A DNA stretch of 64,000 nucleotides, from NCBI GenBank assembly GCA_018650845.1, contig JABIFF010000008.1, positions 124,001-188,000 on the forward strand. The letters are read 5' to 3'. The number at the start of each line of letters is the position of its first letter. Within the stretch, counting starts at the first letter, position 1. The translations under genes and the position numbers were made by a program. Below, piece after piece: positions 49,519 through 58,869 of this stretch. The stretch is from Chloroflexota bacterium. Its GTDB lineage: Bacteria; Chloroflexota; Dehalococcoidia; Lucifugimonadales; Lucifugimonadaceae. The notes beneath the pieces are model-generated. The model had not been told where the DNA came from, did no database searches, and was given only the letters and a program-made list of their open reading frames with translations.

Positions 49519-49561
49519 CGAACCGACGTTTTTGAGACATCGAGCGTATTAAGAACATGAG

Positions 49562-49594
49562 AACGCCCCTGCAGGCATTGCAGGGGCGTTTTTT
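49562..49594. terminator. Rho-independent terminator after the selenoprotein gene
   Basis: AACGCCCCTGCA (49562-49573) and TGCAGGGGCGTT (49579-49590) form a 12-bp stem with a GGCAT loop, followed by a run of T. It ends the Rdx pair. It is among the strongest terminators in the window. Confidence 0.94.
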
Positions 49595-49695
49595 ATTGTT
49601 CGAAAAAGCTATTCGATGAAGTACCATGATCTAGCTCGAATCCATAGGATTTGGGCTTTAGCCACCTCGTCCGAACGTTCTTCTGGAGTTAGCAC

Positions 49696-50790
49696 GTGAA
49701 AGCCGCAGTCCTTCTTGAATCTAAAAAGCCCATGCCAATCATGGAGCTTGACCAGTCGGAGCCTAAAACCGGCGAAGTGCGAGTGAAGATGTCGGCTGCG
49801 GGCATTTGTGCCTCAGACCACCACGTAATGACGGGCGACAACCCGACACCGATGCCGATTGTTCTCGGTCACGAGGGCGCAGGTGTTATCGACGCTGTAG
49901 GACCCGGTGTTTCGAGCGTAAAAGTGGGCGACCGCTGCGTGCTTTCGTTTGTAGCGAACTGTGGTCACTGTCGATCATGCCGAGAAGGCCTATCGAATAT
50001 TTGTGACACAAATCGTGAGACGGGCACACGTCAGTACGACGGAACGTTCCGGCTTCACACTGACGATGGCACTGAAGTGCACCAGTTTGCAAAGCTGGGC
50101 GTATTTGCTGAATCGATCATTGTTCCTCAGCAGGCTTGCTACCCGATGCCAGATGACGTTCCGATGGATGTCGCTGCGCTGATCGGTTGCTCAGTTACGA
50201 CAGGTGTTGGTGGCGTTATCAACCAGCCTGGCATGCGAGCTGGAATGACTATCGCTGTTATCGGAGCTGGTGGAGTTGGACTGAACGCTCTACAGGGCGC
50301 TCGACTGATGAACGCAGCGAAGGTGATCGCTGTAGATATTTCCGACCACAAGCTCGAATTTGCGTACAAGTTTGGTGCGACAGACGTTATCAACTCTAAA
50401 AACCAGGATCCAATTGCTGCTATTCAGGAATTGACCGATGGCGGAGTTGATTTTGCGTTCGACACGTTCGGTCACAAAATCACCACCGAGCAGGCTTATC
50501 ACTCAACCCGCAAGGGCGGCACGACTGTGGTTGTTGGGCTTGCTCCCGACGGCATGGGGGCCGATATTCCGCTGGTCGAGTTGGTCAGGAATCAGAAGAC
50601 TCTTGTTGGTAGCTATTACGGATCGGCAAGCCCTCACGAAACGTTTGGCAAGCTGCTGGAGTTCTATCGTCAGGGGAAGATCGACGTGGGCGGAATGGTC
50701 ACACGTAAGTACAAACTCGACGAAATTAACGAGGCTTATGCAGCTCTAGAACGTGGCGAAGATGGTCGAGGTGTGATCGTTTTCGATTAG
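49696..50790 (+). CDS. Zinc-dependent alcohol dehydrogenase family protein
   Basis: This 364-residue protein starts at a GTG with GGAG upstream. It has the catalytic zinc ligand C38 and the GHE block (H59, E60). Structural zinc Cys are C89, C92, C95 and C103 (NCGHCRSCREGLSNIC). The cofactor motif is VIGAGGVGLNALQGA. LIGCSVTTGVGGV gives a further catalytic Cys. It resembles class III-type or S-(hydroxymethyl)-type dehydrogenases of the MDR superfamily, but the substrate is uncertain. It oxidises an alcohol with NAD(P). It stands alone between two terminators or promoters. Confidence 0.9.
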   Translation: MKAAVLLESKKPMPIMELDQSEPKTGEVRVKMSAAGICASDHHVMTGDNPTPMPIVLGHEGAGVIDAVGPGVSSVKVGDRCVLSFVANCGHCRSCREGLSNICDTNRETGTRQYDGTFRLHTDDGTEVHQFAKLGVFAESIIVPQQACYPMPDDVPMDVAALIGCSVTTGVGGVINQPGMRAGMTIAVIGAGGVGLNALQGARLMNAAKVIAVDISDHKLEFAYKFGATDVINSKNQDPIAAIQELTDGGVDFAFDTFGHKITTEQAYHSTRKGGTTVVVGLAPDGMGADIPLVELVRNQKTLVGSYYGSASPHETFGKLLEFYRQGKIDVGGMVTRKYKLDEINEAYAALERGEDGRGVIVFD

Positions 50791-50884
50791 TTAGTCGTCT
50801 TTTCGGTTAGGGCGGCGGGTGAATATTGGTGAAACCCGTATGTTCGATCCATATGCGATCCATATGGTTTGTTCATTTTTTCAC

Positions 50885-50913
50885 TTGCTGCTAAATCGGG
50901 CGACTGCTATGCT
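50885..50913 (+). promoter_or_regulatory. Sigma-70-like promoter of the nuo operon
   Basis: TTGCTG (50885-50890) and TATGCT (50908-50913) are separated by 17 bases, upstream of nuoA by about 60 bases. This is a plausible -35/-10 pair. It sits in a spacer that otherwise holds no gene. A transcription start has not been observed. Confidence 0.45.
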
Positions 50914-50973
50914 CCAAATCGGCTTTTTCGAAGGCCATTTAACCCTTAATTGGTAACCAGTAATCGGTAGTTG

Positions 50974-51387
50974 ATGTTCGAGGATTATTTCAGGCAGTAC
51001 GCGCTGCTCATTATTTTCGCTGCTGCGGCAGTGACCGTTCCTATTGGAATGCTGACAATGAGCTATCTGGCACAGTTCATTAAAGTCAGGCCGTCACGCC
51101 CTACAGCAGTTAAAGAAAGCGCTTACGAAGGCGGTATGCCTCCGTTCAGTGGTCGACCTGCCAGATTCAACTTCCGCTACTACCGTTACGCTCTGCTTTT
51201 CGTAGTGTTCGATGTTGAAACGGTGTTCCTGTTTCCATGGGCAGTTAAGTACGGAGTGATGACTCGCCAGTTCGGGTTGGCTGCACTTGCTGCAGTGTTT
51301 ATTTTCTTGATCGTCGTGACATTTGCCTACGCTTACGCTTGGCGCAAACAGGATCTTGAGTGGGTGACAAACGATGACCGGTCCTAA
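50974..51387 (+). CDS. nuoA: NADH-quinone oxidoreductase subunit A
   Basis: This protein of about 137 residues is NuoA: three membrane helices with the family block [44 protein letters not shown] start at the ATG at 50974 rather than the in-frame TTG three bases earlier. It is part of the membrane arm near the quinone site. It overlaps nuoB by 14 bases, and no other gene precedes it in the operon. A sigma-70-like promoter lies upstream. Confidence 0.93.
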   Translation: MFEDYFRQYALLIIFAAAAVTVPIGMLTMSYLAQFIKVRPSRPTAVKESAYEGGMPPFSGRPARFNFRYYRYALLFVVFDVETVFLFPWAVKYGVMTRQFGLAALAAVFIFLIVVTFAYAYAWRKQDLEWVTNDDRS

Positions 51388-52024
51388 ATTGATCGATCCA
51401 TACGGTGCACCTGCTGGGGCTGATCCTCGTGGGGCATTGCAGTCGATCACTCTCGACTTAGACCGCACTGAGGGTGATTCAGTCAACAGGATGAAGTCGA
51501 CTCACCTTGAGCCGTTTCCCGATCCTGTTCTCGAAGTTCCCGATGAGCTAAAGCGCAGCGTTATCGTCAGTTCTGTCGACTATTTGTTGAACTGGGCCCG
51601 GAAATCTTCGGTATTCCCACTGCAGTCAGGACTTGCTTGCTGTTCGTTCGAGATGATTAGCGCAGCCATGGCTCGCTTTGACCTTGCACGTTTCGGTATG
51701 GAAGCGATGCGAGCTTCTCCTCGACAGGCCGACTTGTTGATCGTTGCTGGAACATTGACCTGGAAAATGGCAGTTCCGCTTCGACGTCTTTACGACCAGA
51801 TGGCAGAGCCTCGCTGGGTTATTTCCATGGGCGTGTGTGCCACATCTGGCGGGCCGTACTACCAGAGCTACTCGGTTGTGCCTGGTGTGAATCACATCAT
51901 GCCGGTCGACGTTTACGTTCCGGGATGTCCGCCACGTCCGGATGCTCTTCTATACGGCATCATGCAGCTTCACGACAAGATTCGTCGATACAGCCTTAAC
52001 GGGCAGGCGGCAGGCCAGGAATGA
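51374..52024 (+). CDS. nuoB: NADH-quinone oxidoreductase subunit B
   Basis: This 216-residue protein is NuoB. It has [44 protein letters not shown] and [17 protein letters not shown]. The four Cys (CC, C in GVCA, C in PGCP) bind the N2 [4Fe-4S] cluster at the quinone site. About 45 extra N-terminal residues ([14 protein letters not shown]...) are polar and of unknown role. It overlaps nuoA and is followed by nuoC with a four-base overlap. Confidence 0.95.
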   Translation: MTGPKLIDPYGAPAGADPRGALQSITLDLDRTEGDSVNRMKSTHLEPFPDPVLEVPDELKRSVIVSSVDYLLNWARKSSVFPLQSGLACCSFEMISAAMARFDLARFGMEAMRASPRQADLLIVAGTLTWKMAVPLRRLYDQMAEPRWVISMGVCATSGGPYYQSYSVVPGVNHIMPVDVYVPGCPPRPDALLYGIMQLHDKIRRYSLNGQAAGQE

Positions 52025-52518
52025 CCACTGTTTGGAGTGGGACCGCACTAGCTGAAGCTATCGAAGCCTTCGCACCCGGCTCTGTTGAGTCGAGCGCTGG
52101 CACCGATGTTTGGTTGAAGCCGGAATCTATTTCTACCGTTTGCGAAGGACTCAAGACACGTTCTGAGTTCAAATTTGATCTGCTCAGCAGTCTTACCGCA
52201 GTCGATTACATTAACCACTTCGAGGTTGTTTATCACCTCACTTCACTGCCAATGAATTCATCGGCAGTTTTGAAGTCACGAGTGGGTCTTGGTCGATCAG
52301 ATGCCTCCATTGCCAGCGTTGTGCCGATTTGGCGTGGTGCTGACTATCAGGAGCGAGAAGTTTGGGACCTCATGGGTATCCGCTTCGAGGGTCATCCTAA
52401 CCACAAGCGAATCATGCTGTGGGAAGGCTACCCAGGTCACCCGCTTCGCAAGGACTATGTGACTTACGACCAGTCGATTGCATCGTCAGCCCCAGATGAT
52501 CGCGATGGTGGCGAGTAA
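52021..52518 (+). CDS. nuoC: NADH-quinone oxidoreductase subunit C
   Basis: This 165-residue protein is NuoC, with [24 protein letters not shown] and the family signature [38 protein letters not shown]. It belongs to the peripheral arm next to NuoD. It is a separate gene rather than a NuoCD fusion. Its stop overlaps the nuoD start by one base. The end (about 15 residues) is acidic and variable. Confidence 0.94.
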   Translation: MTTVWSGTALAEAIEAFAPGSVESSAGTDVWLKPESISTVCEGLKTRSEFKFDLLSSLTAVDYINHFEVVYHLTSLPMNSSAVLKSRVGLGRSDASIASVVPIWRGADYQEREVWDLMGIRFEGHPNHKRIMLWEGYPGHPLRKDYVTYDQSIASSAPDDRDGGE

Positions 52519-53630
52519 TGGCAATCAAGACTCAGCCAGTAACCGTAAACCTCGGGCCTCAGCACCCATCTACGCACGGAGTGTTCCGTATGCGTGTGAT
52601 GTTCGATGGTGAGGAAATTGTCGATGTAGAGCCAATTTTCGGCTACTTGCACCGTGGTTCCGAAAAACTTGCGGAAGAGCGCACATATACCCAGATTATT
52701 ACGTTGACCGACCGTATGGATTACGTGTCGTCGATGCTCAATAACCAGGGATACATTCTTGCAGTTGAAAAACTGGCTGGAATTGAGCCTTCACCTCGTG
52801 GCGTGTGGCTGCGAATGATCGCTTCAGAGCTACAGCGAATAGCTTCGCACCTTGTTGCAACAGGATTCCTTTTGCAGGACCTTGGAGCGCTAGGTACTCC
52901 GCTCATCTACGCAATGCGTGAGCGTGAAAATATTCTTGATCTGTTCGAAATGCTTTGCGGCGCTCGAATCACAAACTCTTACCTGCGTCCCGGTGGAGTG
53001 TTCATGGACGCTCCTGATGAGTTCTGGCCAGCGCTTGATCGTGGGCTCGACGATATCGTCAATACCATCGACGAGCTCGAGACATACCTCAGCGGCAACG
53101 AAATCGTGTTCTCTCGTACTAAGGGCACGGCTGTTCTGCCGCCTGAACTGCTAATCAACGCTTCGATCACAGGCCCTATGCTGCGAGCAAGTGGTGTTGA
53201 CTGGGATCTGCGTCACCGTGCGCCATATGACTACTACGACAAGATTTCGTTCGAGCGAATATTGCACACTGCTTCTGATAACTACGCCCGGTACTGGGTG
53301 AGGGTTCAGGAAGCGCGTGAGAGTGTGAAGATCATCAAGCAGTGCATCGAGCAAATCGAACCCGGTGAAGTACGACCTTCATTCGACGAAGTTCCTCGCC
53401 TGATCCGTCCGCCTGCTGGCGATGCATACGCAGCTATCGAAGGCTCGAAGGGTGAACTTGGTTTCTACCTAGTGAGTGATGGCAGCATTGCGCCGTACCG
53501 AATGCACGTTCGTGCTTCTTCGTTGATCAACCTGACACTGCTGAGAGAGATGCTCATTGGTGGTCAGTTTGGTGACTTATTTGTAACTTTCGGTAGTGTC
53601 GATTTGAACATGGGTGAGGTGGACCGGTAA
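52518..53630 (+). CDS. nuoD: NADH-quinone oxidoreductase subunit D
   Basis: This 370-residue protein is NuoD, homologous to the large subunit of NiFe hydrogenases. NLGPQHPSTHGVFRMRV, YLHRGSEKLAEERTYTQIITLTDRMDYVSSM and LRPGGVFMD are the landmarks, and the C-terminal GEVDR end is typical. It forms the quinone pocket with NuoB. It lacks the four Cys of the nickel site, as expected for complex I. It overlaps nuoH by one base. Confidence 0.95.
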   Translation: MAIKTQPVTVNLGPQHPSTHGVFRMRVMFDGEEIVDVEPIFGYLHRGSEKLAEERTYTQIITLTDRMDYVSSMLNNQGYILAVEKLAGIEPSPRGVWLRMIASELQRIASHLVATGFLLQDLGALGTPLIYAMRERENILDLFEMLCGARITNSYLRPGGVFMDAPDEFWPALDRGLDDIVNTIDELETYLSGNEIVFSRTKGTAVLPPELLINASITGPMLRASGVDWDLRHRAPYDYYDKISFERILHTASDNYARYWVRVQEARESVKIIKQCIEQIEPGEVRPSFDEVPRLIRPPAGDAYAAIEGSKGELGFYLVSDGSIAPYRMHVRASSLINLTLLREMLIGGQFGDLFVTFGSVDLNMGEVDR

Positions 53631-54904
53631 TGAACCAGGCCATGCTCGATAACTCGCTCTGGCGAAACATCTACTGTGTGCTCGCTGGCGACAGCGCCCA
53701 GTGTGCTTCTCGTGACTACTCTGCCGGATTACTTCCTGGTGGCTTGGAGTGGCTCGCATTCTTGCTAGCTGCTGCTGCGATCATCGGATTGGTGATCAAC
53801 GGAATACTCGGTGGAGTGATTGTTCTAATCTGGGGTGAACGACGATTATTCGGTCGATTCCAGTCACGAACTGGTCCAAACCGATGGGGTCCGTGGGGAA
53901 CACTGACTTCGGTCGCTGACGCAGTCAAAACTATGTTTAAAGAGGACTTGGTTCCTGCTGATGCAGACCGAATCCTGTTCAACCTTGCTCCGATATTAAT
54001 TGCGGCACCGGCGTTGCTGGTGTTCTCGGTAATCCCGTTCGGTGTTGGTACTTATGTCGCCGATCTGAACATTGGATTGCTGTTCATCATGGCAGTTACG
54101 TCGCTGACCACTCTCGCCGTACTTACGGCTGCATGGTCTTCGGGGAACCGTATTGCGATTCTTTCTGCTTTGCGTTCGGTTGCTTTGCTTATCAGCTACG
54201 AAATTCCGATGGCATTGGCGGTTGTCGGTGTGATCATGCTTGCTGGTTCAATGTCGCTTGGGGACATCATTGCGGCTCAAGGCGTGCCATTTATATTGGT
54301 TCAACCGCTTGGGTTCTTCGTGTTCTTCATTGCTGCGATGGCAGAGATGGCACGAGCTCCGTTCGACCTTACTGAAGCTGAATCGGAACTTGCTGCCGGT
54401 TATTTGAACGACTATGCCAGCATGAAGTTCGGTTTGTTCTTCCTTGCTGAATTCATGGCAGAACTTTCGACTTCAGCCATTGTTACTACGCTGTTCCTGA
54501 GCGGTTGGAGAGGGTTCGACCCGATTCCTTCGCAGTTCTGGTTCATCGCAAAGTTGATAGCGGTTCTGTTCGTGATCATCTGGTTCCGAATGACTCTGCC
54601 TCGACTGCGTGTTGACCAGGTGCTGAAATTCGCTTGGAAGGGTCTGTTCGAGTTGACGATGATCAACATCATCGTGACTGCGATATTGATCGCCATCTGG
54701 CCACAGCCGACTACTGGTCAGCTTTGGATGATGGCTGCGATCAACTGGCCTGTAGCGATTATCTCTATCTGGGGCGTTAGCAAGTTGCTTGGCACACCGG
54801 CTTACGACAAGCCACAGCCAACTGCTGAAGCTCCAACTTACCCGGTTGCTAGCGAGTCGATTCCGGCTGGCTCGGTTCTGGGCGCAGAAAAAGGAGGCGA
54901 CTAA
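53630..54904 (+). CDS. nuoH: NADH-quinone oxidoreductase subunit H
   Basis: This 424-residue protein is NuoH, with about eight membrane helices. Landmarks are WGERRLFGRFQSRTGPNRWGPWG, SVADAVKTMFKEDLVP, EMARAPFDLTEAESELAAGY and WFRMTLPRLRVDQVL. It forms the entry to the quinone chamber. About 30 extra N-terminal residues before the first helix include two Cys (YCVLAG, QCASR). The C-terminal 40 residues are polar. Its stop overlaps nuoI by one base. Confidence 0.95.
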   Translation: MNQAMLDNSLWRNIYCVLAGDSAQCASRDYSAGLLPGGLEWLAFLLAAAAIIGLVINGILGGVIVLIWGERRLFGRFQSRTGPNRWGPWGTLTSVADAVKTMFKEDLVPADADRILFNLAPILIAAPALLVFSVIPFGVGTYVADLNIGLLFIMAVTSLTTLAVLTAAWSSGNRIAILSALRSVALLISYEIPMALAVVGVIMLAGSMSLGDIIAAQGVPFILVQPLGFFVFFIAAMAEMARAPFDLTEAESELAAGYLNDYASMKFGLFFLAEFMAELSTSAIVTTLFLSGWRGFDPIPSQFWFIAKLIAVLFVIIWFRMTLPRLRVDQVLKFAWKGLFELTMINIIVTAILIAIWPQPTTGQLWMMAAINWPVAIISIWGVSKLLGTPAYDKPQPTAEAPTYPVASESIPAGSVLGAEKGGD

Positions 54905-55569
54905 TGATCGGTCTTGGTTTGCCTCGTGGCTTTGTGGTCACTCTCAAGAACTTCATTCGACCTCCGGTTACTGAACAGTACCCGGACCGACACGTTGGTC
55001 TGTTAGGCGCTGCTAAAGAAGCTGGGATGAACCCGTTCCAGTTCTTGGTGAAAAAGCCTGCTGATTCGCTGAAGGCAATTGCCGGTCTCGCGACTGTTCC
55101 GGTTGCTGTGAAGCAGTCGCCTCGATTCCGCGGAAACGAGTTCACATATTTCGAAGATCGATGTACTGCTTGCGCAAGCTGTGCGAAGTACTGCCCATTG
55201 GGAATTATTGAGATCGTCAGTGTTCCTGGCAAGATCGATGCACAAGAAGGTGAGAGCTACAAGCTCGAAGTCTTCGACATCGATATCGGACGCTGCATGT
55301 TCTGTGGTCTGTGTGTAGAAGCATGTCCTTACGACGCTCTTCACATGGGCACCAACTTCGAGCGTTCTAAGTACGTTCGAGACGAACTAGTTATTACGAA
55401 GGAAGAACTGTTCGACGCTCCGAAGCGTCCGAGCGCGTTCTACCGTCCGCAGTTCGAGGAAAAAGGATTCGATCCGTTCAAAGAAACGATCGAAGATTTC
55501 CACGATGCTGGTCGTCACGAGCAGAAGACCTACGACGAACTTAAGAAGAAGTGGGTCGACGAACGATGA
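54904..55569 (+). CDS. nuoI: NADH-quinone oxidoreductase subunit I
   Basis: This 221-residue protein is NuoI with two [4Fe-4S] motifs: CTACASCAKYCPLGI (about 80-94) and CMFCGLCVEACPYDALHMG (about 130-148). It carries clusters N6a and N6b. The C-terminal 60 residues (PKRPSAFYRPQFEEKG...) are a polar extension. It overlaps nuoJ by four bases (ATGA). It sits in the peripheral arm on NuoH. Confidence 0.95.
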   Translation: MIGLGLPRGFVVTLKNFIRPPVTEQYPDRHVGLLGAAKEAGMNPFQFLVKKPADSLKAIAGLATVPVAVKQSPRFRGNEFTYFEDRCTACASCAKYCPLGIIEIVSVPGKIDAQEGESYKLEVFDIDIGRCMFCGLCVEACPYDALHMGTNFERSKYVRDELVITKEELFDAPKRPSAFYRPQFEEKGFDPFKETIEDFHDAGRHEQKTYDELKKKWVDER

Positions 55570-56219
55570 TGGAAGTTTCCACATTGACCACTATCGCCTT
55601 CTGGGCCGCTTCGGCGATGACGCTTGGCTTTGCAGCCATCGTTGTGACTCAGCGCGACGTGTTCAGGGCGGCTATCGCTCTGGCAGGTTCGTTCTTGGGC
55701 GTTGGTATTTTGTATTTCGTGCTCAGCGCTGAATTCGTCGGTGTTGTGCAAATTTTGGTTTACGTCGGAGCGATTTCAGTTCTGATGGCGTTTGCTGTGA
55801 TGTTCATTCAGGACATCGCTTCAGGTAGTCGACCTGCACAGGGTCGATTGGTTGGAGTAGCGGCTGCGTTACTGATATTCGCAGCACTGGCATTTGCTGT
55901 CTACAACACGACCTGGACGTCGATGGACGAGCTTGGCACCGATCAGGTAGCTGCCCTAACTGAGGGCTTCTACGAGGTAGGTGAGGGCGATGACATTCAG
56001 ATCAGCCTTACCGAGCCAACGGATGACGACGCAGTGGTTGTTGAGAATGGCGGAGTGTTAGTCGATAGCACTGGCTCTGTTGGTGTGCTTCTCGTTCGTG
56101 AGTACATGCTTGCGTTCGAGATTATCGGTTTACTACTTGTAGCTTCACTCATCGGTGGACTGCTTCTGATGCGTGATCGAAAAGAATCTGAGCCTGAGAA
56201 AGGAAGTGCCTCGGTATGA
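55566..56219 (+). CDS. nuoJ: NADH-quinone oxidoreductase subunit J
   Basis: This protein of about 217 residues starts at the ATG at 55566, which overlaps the nuoI stop; the frame extends five codons upstream. It has five membrane helices. AAIALAGSFLGVGILYFVLSAEFVGVVQILVYVGAISVLMAFAVMF is the family core. A soluble Asp/Glu-rich loop (about 120-170) separates the last helix (YMLAFEIIGLLLVASLIGGLLLMRDR). It is part of the membrane arm. Its stop overlaps nuoK by four bases. Confidence 0.93.
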   Translation: MMEVSTLTTIAFWAASAMTLGFAAIVVTQRDVFRAAIALAGSFLGVGILYFVLSAEFVGVVQILVYVGAISVLMAFAVMFIQDIASGSRPAQGRLVGVAAALLIFAALAFAVYNTTWTSMDELGTDQVAALTEGFYEVGEGDDIQISLTEPTDDDAVVVENGGVLVDSTGSVGVLLVREYMLAFEIIGLLLVASLIGGLLLMRDRKESEPEKGSASV

Positions 56220-56566
56220 CAATCGAGAACGTCCTTCTAGTTTCAGCCGCATTATTTGCAATTGGCGCTTACGGCGTGGTTTCACGACGAAGCCTGATCA
56301 CTGTGATCATGTCGCTTGAGCTCATGTTCAACGGTGTGGTTATCGCTGCTGTAGCGTTCAGCCGATTCACCCCTTCGGCTGCATTGCTGAGTGGAGATCC
56401 GCTAACTGCTGAAGCGATTCGATCCGCATTGACGGGTCACGCTTTCGCAATATTTGTTACTGCAGTCGCCGCTGGTGAAGCGGCTCTTGCGTTCGCTCTT
56501 GTGTTCGCTATGTATCGAGCAACGGAATCGGTAGAAATTACCGATGCCTCCGAGATGAAGAACTAG
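56216..56566 (+). CDS. nuoK: NADH-quinone oxidoreductase subunit K
   Basis: This 116-residue protein is NuoK with three membrane helices. It has LFAIGAYGVVSRRSLITVIMSLELMFNGVVIAAVAFS, including the conserved Glu of SLELMFN used in proton transfer. The second Glu lies in VAAGEAALAFAL. It couples proton movement in the membrane arm. It is followed two bases later by a small extra gene. Confidence 0.93.
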   Translation: MTIENVLLVSAALFAIGAYGVVSRRSLITVIMSLELMFNGVVIAAVAFSRFTPSAALLSGDPLTAEAIRSALTGHAFAIFVTAVAAGEAALAFALVFAMYRATESVEITDASEMKN

Positions 56567-56568
56567 CT

Positions 56569-56763
56569 ATGTGGGTTGACTACAAAAAGACGCCAAACCT
56601 CATATCTGCGCAGATGTGGAAAGACCTACTCGAAGGAGAAGGTCTGCCGACTAAGCTCATTCCCGAGGGCGATATCCTCGACTGGGCTGAAGATGCGACT
56701 TTCAGGGTGATGGTTCCTAAAGGTCGAGAACACGTGGCAGACGAAATTTTGAGAAAGCTGTAA
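56569..56763 (+). CDS. Small DUF2007-like protein inside the nuo operon
   Basis: This 64-residue protein reads MWVDYKKTPNLISAQMWKDL, then EGLPTKLIPEGDILDWAE and FRVMVPKGREHVADEILRKL. The pattern of a strand, helix AxxxxxLLExEGIPxxL and a VxV-P strand followed by a helix fits the DUF2007 (putative signal-transducing) fold. It lies between nuoK and nuoL with two and twelve bases of spacing, so it is translated with complex I. A role in assembly or regulation of the complex is inferred. Confidence 0.65.
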   Translation: MWVDYKKTPNLISAQMWKDLLEGEGLPTKLIPEGDILDWAEDATFRVMVPKGREHVADEILRKL

Positions 56764-56775
56764 CAGGGAATATCT

Positions 56776-58785
56776 GTGATCACTGAAGGCCTAGCCTGGC
56801 TCATAATCGCCCTCCCCATCGCCGCAATGCTGGTGAATGGAGTACTGGTGCGCGCCTTCGTTGGTTCCAATTCGAAGTACGCCGGTTACATCACGGTGGC
56901 TGCCATTGGTGGATCGTTCGTACTGTCGCTGATGACACTGGCAACGGTGATGTCAGATGGCCCACTTCATGTTGATACTCACGATTGGATCGCTATTGGC
57001 GGTTTGAATCTCACGTTTGGTCTGATGGTCGACCAGCTGACATCGATCATGCTGGTAGTCGTCACGGGAGTTAGCTTGCTTGTCCAGATTTATGGACAGG
57101 CTTACATGCATGGCGATAAGAGCTACACACGCTACTTCACGTACATGGCGTTGTTTACGGCTTCGATGCTGGGACTCGTTCTTTCTGGGAACCTGATTCA
57201 GATATTTGTCTTCTGGGAACTTGTTGGTGTTTCGTCGTACTTGTTGATCGGATTCTGGATGGATCGTCCTACGGCTGCCGCGGCTGCCAAGAAGGCGTTC
57301 TTGATGACGAGGTTCGGTGACTTCGGATTCTTGCTCGGAATTCTGTATCTCTACTCGCAGAGTTCGTCGTACATGGATATTTCTACTCTGTACCACGAAA
57401 TCGAAGCTGGTCACATCGCCGTTGGAGTAGCCACTTGGGTATCTCTAGGTCTCTTGGCCGGTGCGATTGGTAAGTCGGCGCAGTTCCCACTGCACAACTG
57501 GCTTCCAGATGCCATGGAAGGTCCGACATCTGTATCTGCACTGATTCACTCGGCAACAATGGTTACTGCCGGTGTGTTCCTGGTTGCACGATTCTTCCCG
57601 CTGTTCGAGCACTCGGACGCAATGACACTTGTTGCTCTAATCGGTGGATTCACAGCTGTATTCGCAGCAACTATGGGTCTGGTTGCCAACGATATAAAAC
57701 GTGTATTGGCGTATTCGACTGTCTCTCAGCTGGGTTACATGATGCTGGCATTGGGAGTCGGCGCGTACGCTCCTGCGATATTCCATTTGTTTACACATGC
57801 ATTCTTCAAGGCAGCATTGTTCTTGGGTGCAGGTTCGGTTCACCACGCTTCAGGTACGTTCAACATGAACTACATGGGCGGACTCAAGAAGCACATGCCT
57901 CGAACCTACTGGGGCATGGTGATTGCAAGCTTGAGTCTTGCTGGACTCTTCCCGTTCTCAGGTTTCTGGTCTAAGGACGAAATTCTGGGTCACGCTGCTG
58001 AAGTCGGCACGACTACGGGCAACATTGTTCTCGCACTTGGTCTAGTAGCTGCTCTGATGACGGCGTTCTACATGTTCCGAGCGATCTTCCTTACTTTCCA
58101 TGGTGAATGGAAGGGCGGAGGCGAGAAGGAAATTTCAGACGCTGAAGAAGCTGGCGAACCACTTCCAGTTGGTAGTGCGCATTCCCACTTTGGCGAATCG
58201 CCATGGTTGATGGTCGGACCGATCATGCTGTTGGCTGTTCTCGCAATTGGTATCGGATTCTTCTCTAACCCATTGGTGGAAGTTGGCGAAATCGACAAGC
58301 ACGCATTCGCTCACTACATAACGTCTAACCACGAAGTGTTCCCGATCGATGCCGATGGTGGTCATACCGCGGCCAAGCACGCTGGGTCGTCACCTGAGTT
58401 CAACGTACCGGTCGCTGTTATTTCGACAGTTCTGGCTGTAGCTGGAATTGGTCTTGCTTATCTGATGTACATCAAAGGCTCGATATCGCCTCAGGCGATG
58501 GGAGCCAGATTCCAACCGCTCTACAACCTCATGTTCCGTAAGTACTACTTCGATGAGTTGTACGAGAACGTTGTTGTTCGCAAAGGCTTCTACAAGTACG
58601 TAGCCGATGCGCTTCGATGGTTCGATGAGCACTGGATCGATAACGCAAACGTCTACATTTCCAATTGGGTAAGCCGGATTGGAAAGAGCGGGGCACTAGT
58701 TCAAAACGGTCAAACACAGACCTACGCAGTCGGCATGGTCGTCGGCGTGGTCGCAGTAGTCGCAGCATTCTTGCTATGGGGCTAA
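56776..58785 (+). CDS. nuoL: NADH-quinone oxidoreductase subunit L
   Basis: This 669-residue protein starts at a GTG with AGGGAA upstream. It has the antiporter-like family core: FWELVGVSSYLLIGFW (key Glu), AIGKSAQFPLHNWLPDAMEGPTSVSALIHSATMVTAGVFL (Lys) and KRVLAYSTVSQLGYMMLALGVGAY. It ends in a long lateral helix region. It forms a distal proton channel. A His-rich loop is seen at GGHTAAKHAG. It is longer than the typical 600-620 residues because of two soluble loops. It is followed by nuoM after 84 bases. Confidence 0.95.
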   Translation: MITEGLAWLIIALPIAAMLVNGVLVRAFVGSNSKYAGYITVAAIGGSFVLSLMTLATVMSDGPLHVDTHDWIAIGGLNLTFGLMVDQLTSIMLVVVTGVSLLVQIYGQAYMHGDKSYTRYFTYMALFTASMLGLVLSGNLIQIFVFWELVGVSSYLLIGFWMDRPTAAAAAKKAFLMTRFGDFGFLLGILYLYSQSSSYMDISTLYHEIEAGHIAVGVATWVSLGLLAGAIGKSAQFPLHNWLPDAMEGPTSVSALIHSATMVTAGVFLVARFFPLFEHSDAMTLVALIGGFTAVFAATMGLVANDIKRVLAYSTVSQLGYMMLALGVGAYAPAIFHLFTHAFFKAALFLGAGSVHHASGTFNMNYMGGLKKHMPRTYWGMVIASLSLAGLFPFSGFWSKDEILGHAAEVGTTTGNIVLALGLVAALMTAFYMFRAIFLTFHGEWKGGGEKEISDAEEAGEPLPVGSAHSHFGESPWLMVGPIMLLAVLAIGIGFFSNPLVEVGEIDKHAFAHYITSNHEVFPIDADGGHTAAKHAGSSPEFNVPVAVISTVLAVAGIGLAYLMYIKGSISPQAMGARFQPLYNLMFRKYYFDELYENVVVRKGFYKYVADALRWFDEHWIDNANVYISNWVSRIGKSGALVQNGQTQTYAVGMVVGVVAVVAAFLLWG

Positions 58786-58869
58786 TAACGCACGTGGAAT
58801 TTAGCGCAAGCAAAACCGAATATTTTATAAACGTAATTGTTGGCGATGTAGTCGAACGGGGAGTTTGCC